Assembly (NCBI GenBank): GCA_904420265.1 | Contig: CAJFUU010000119.1 | Span: forward strand, 1 to 5,459 | Length of the DNA stretch: 5,459 nucleotides | Direction: 5' to 3' | Source of the DNA: an uncultured Clostridia bacterium | GTDB taxonomy: Bacteria; Bacillota; Clostridia; Christensenellales; Aristaeellaceae | In this document: positions 5,165 through 5,459 of the stretch, one piece after another | How the letters are laid out: every line of letters begins with the position of its first letter | Numbering within the stretch: the stretch's first letter is position 1 | The notes under the pieces: model-generated | Told to the model about the DNA's origin: nothing | The model's input: only the letters and a program-made list of their open reading frames with translations | Database searches by the model: none | Position numbers and translations under genes: made by a program

Positions 5165-5459
5165 CTACCCTGTCCATGCAGGGCGCGCCGCCTGCGCCAG
5201 AGGCAGGCAAGGGCCCGCGCCTGCATGGCGAGCATGCCGGCCGGCGGACAGGAAACCATTCGCGGCGTCGCGCATGACCGTAAAGTCGCTGCCGCACAGC
5301 CGCCAGACGACGAAAGACAGCAGAATTGCCGTCCCGCTTGCCACCGAAATAAACGCCCGGCGCCTGTTGCGGCGCCGCACATAGTCCTCTGTTGCGGCGG
5401 GGTCAAGCGCTTGCGCCGTCCCTTCAGCGTCCTCAAAAATGAGCGTGCCATCGCCGGAA
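5165..5459 (-). CDS. C-terminal part of a single-pass membrane protein (5' end outside window)
   Basis: The frame is open from the right edge of the window to TAG at 5165-5167 (97 residues seen). It reads GDGTLIFEDAEGTAQALDPA, then a basic patch DYVRRRNRRR, then one hydrophobic segment AFISVASGTAILLSFVVW. A cytoplasmic basic stop signal followed by a membrane helix fits an inward N-side and an outward C-side. The rest, MRDAANGFLSAG and onward, is Ala/Arg/Gly/Pro-rich and less protein-like, so the true end could lie in another frame if a second indel exists. The next minus-strand gene starts 5 bases after the stop, suggesting an operon with coupled translation. The family was not recognised. 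Confidence 0.5.
   Translation of the reverse strand, partial: SGDGTLIFEDAEGTAQALDPAATEDYVRRRNRRRAFISVASGTAILLSFVVWRLCGSDFTVMRDAANGFLSAGRHARHAGAGPCLPLAQAARPAWTG

Overview
The window looks like a GC-rich Firmicutes chromosome, most likely a Clostridia/Oscillospirales-type gut bacterium. This rests on the rpsB-tsf-pyrH order, strong AGGAGG-type ribosome binding sites and the style of the NUDIX and GNAT proteins. It is an inference, not a taxonomic assignment.

Positions 1-1987 (+ strand) hold a conserved translation/nucleotide block: the 3' end of rpsB (ribosomal protein S2), complete tsf (EF-Ts) and complete pyrH (UMP kinase). A textbook intrinsic terminator lies between tsf and pyrH, so pyrH must depend on read-through or on a promoter further upstream. 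The usual next gene, frr, does not follow pyrH here.

Positions 1988-3466 hold an accessory insert. A roughly 127-bp imperfect repeat with inverted ends (copy A1, 2044-2172) is followed by a more degenerate tandem copy (A2, 2177-2330) that carries a small terminator-like hairpin. Next come two overlapping genes, a 152-aa protein of unknown function and a NUDIX hydrolase. A further repeat copy (B, 3331-3466) is about three-quarters identical to A1. The NUDIX stop codon lies inside copy B. The two genes are therefore bracketed by directly repeated MITE-like elements.

Positions 3467-4005 contain no convincing gene. They hold a hairpin enclosing a Shine-Dalgarno-like motif, a short open frame with no standard start, and a 13-bp tandem duplication. 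A PAT/MnaT-like GNAT acetyltransferase follows at 4006-4572.

A perfect 12-bp inverted repeat (4584-4613) separates the GNAT gene from convergent minus-strand genes. These are the C-terminal part of a protein with one membrane segment (5165-5459) and, immediately after it, a putative exported protein (4627-5159). The exported protein's signal peptide and mature domain lie in different frames. One extra base in the G4 run at 5043-5046 would restore a 177-aa reading frame, so this is either a genuine frameshift or a sequence error.
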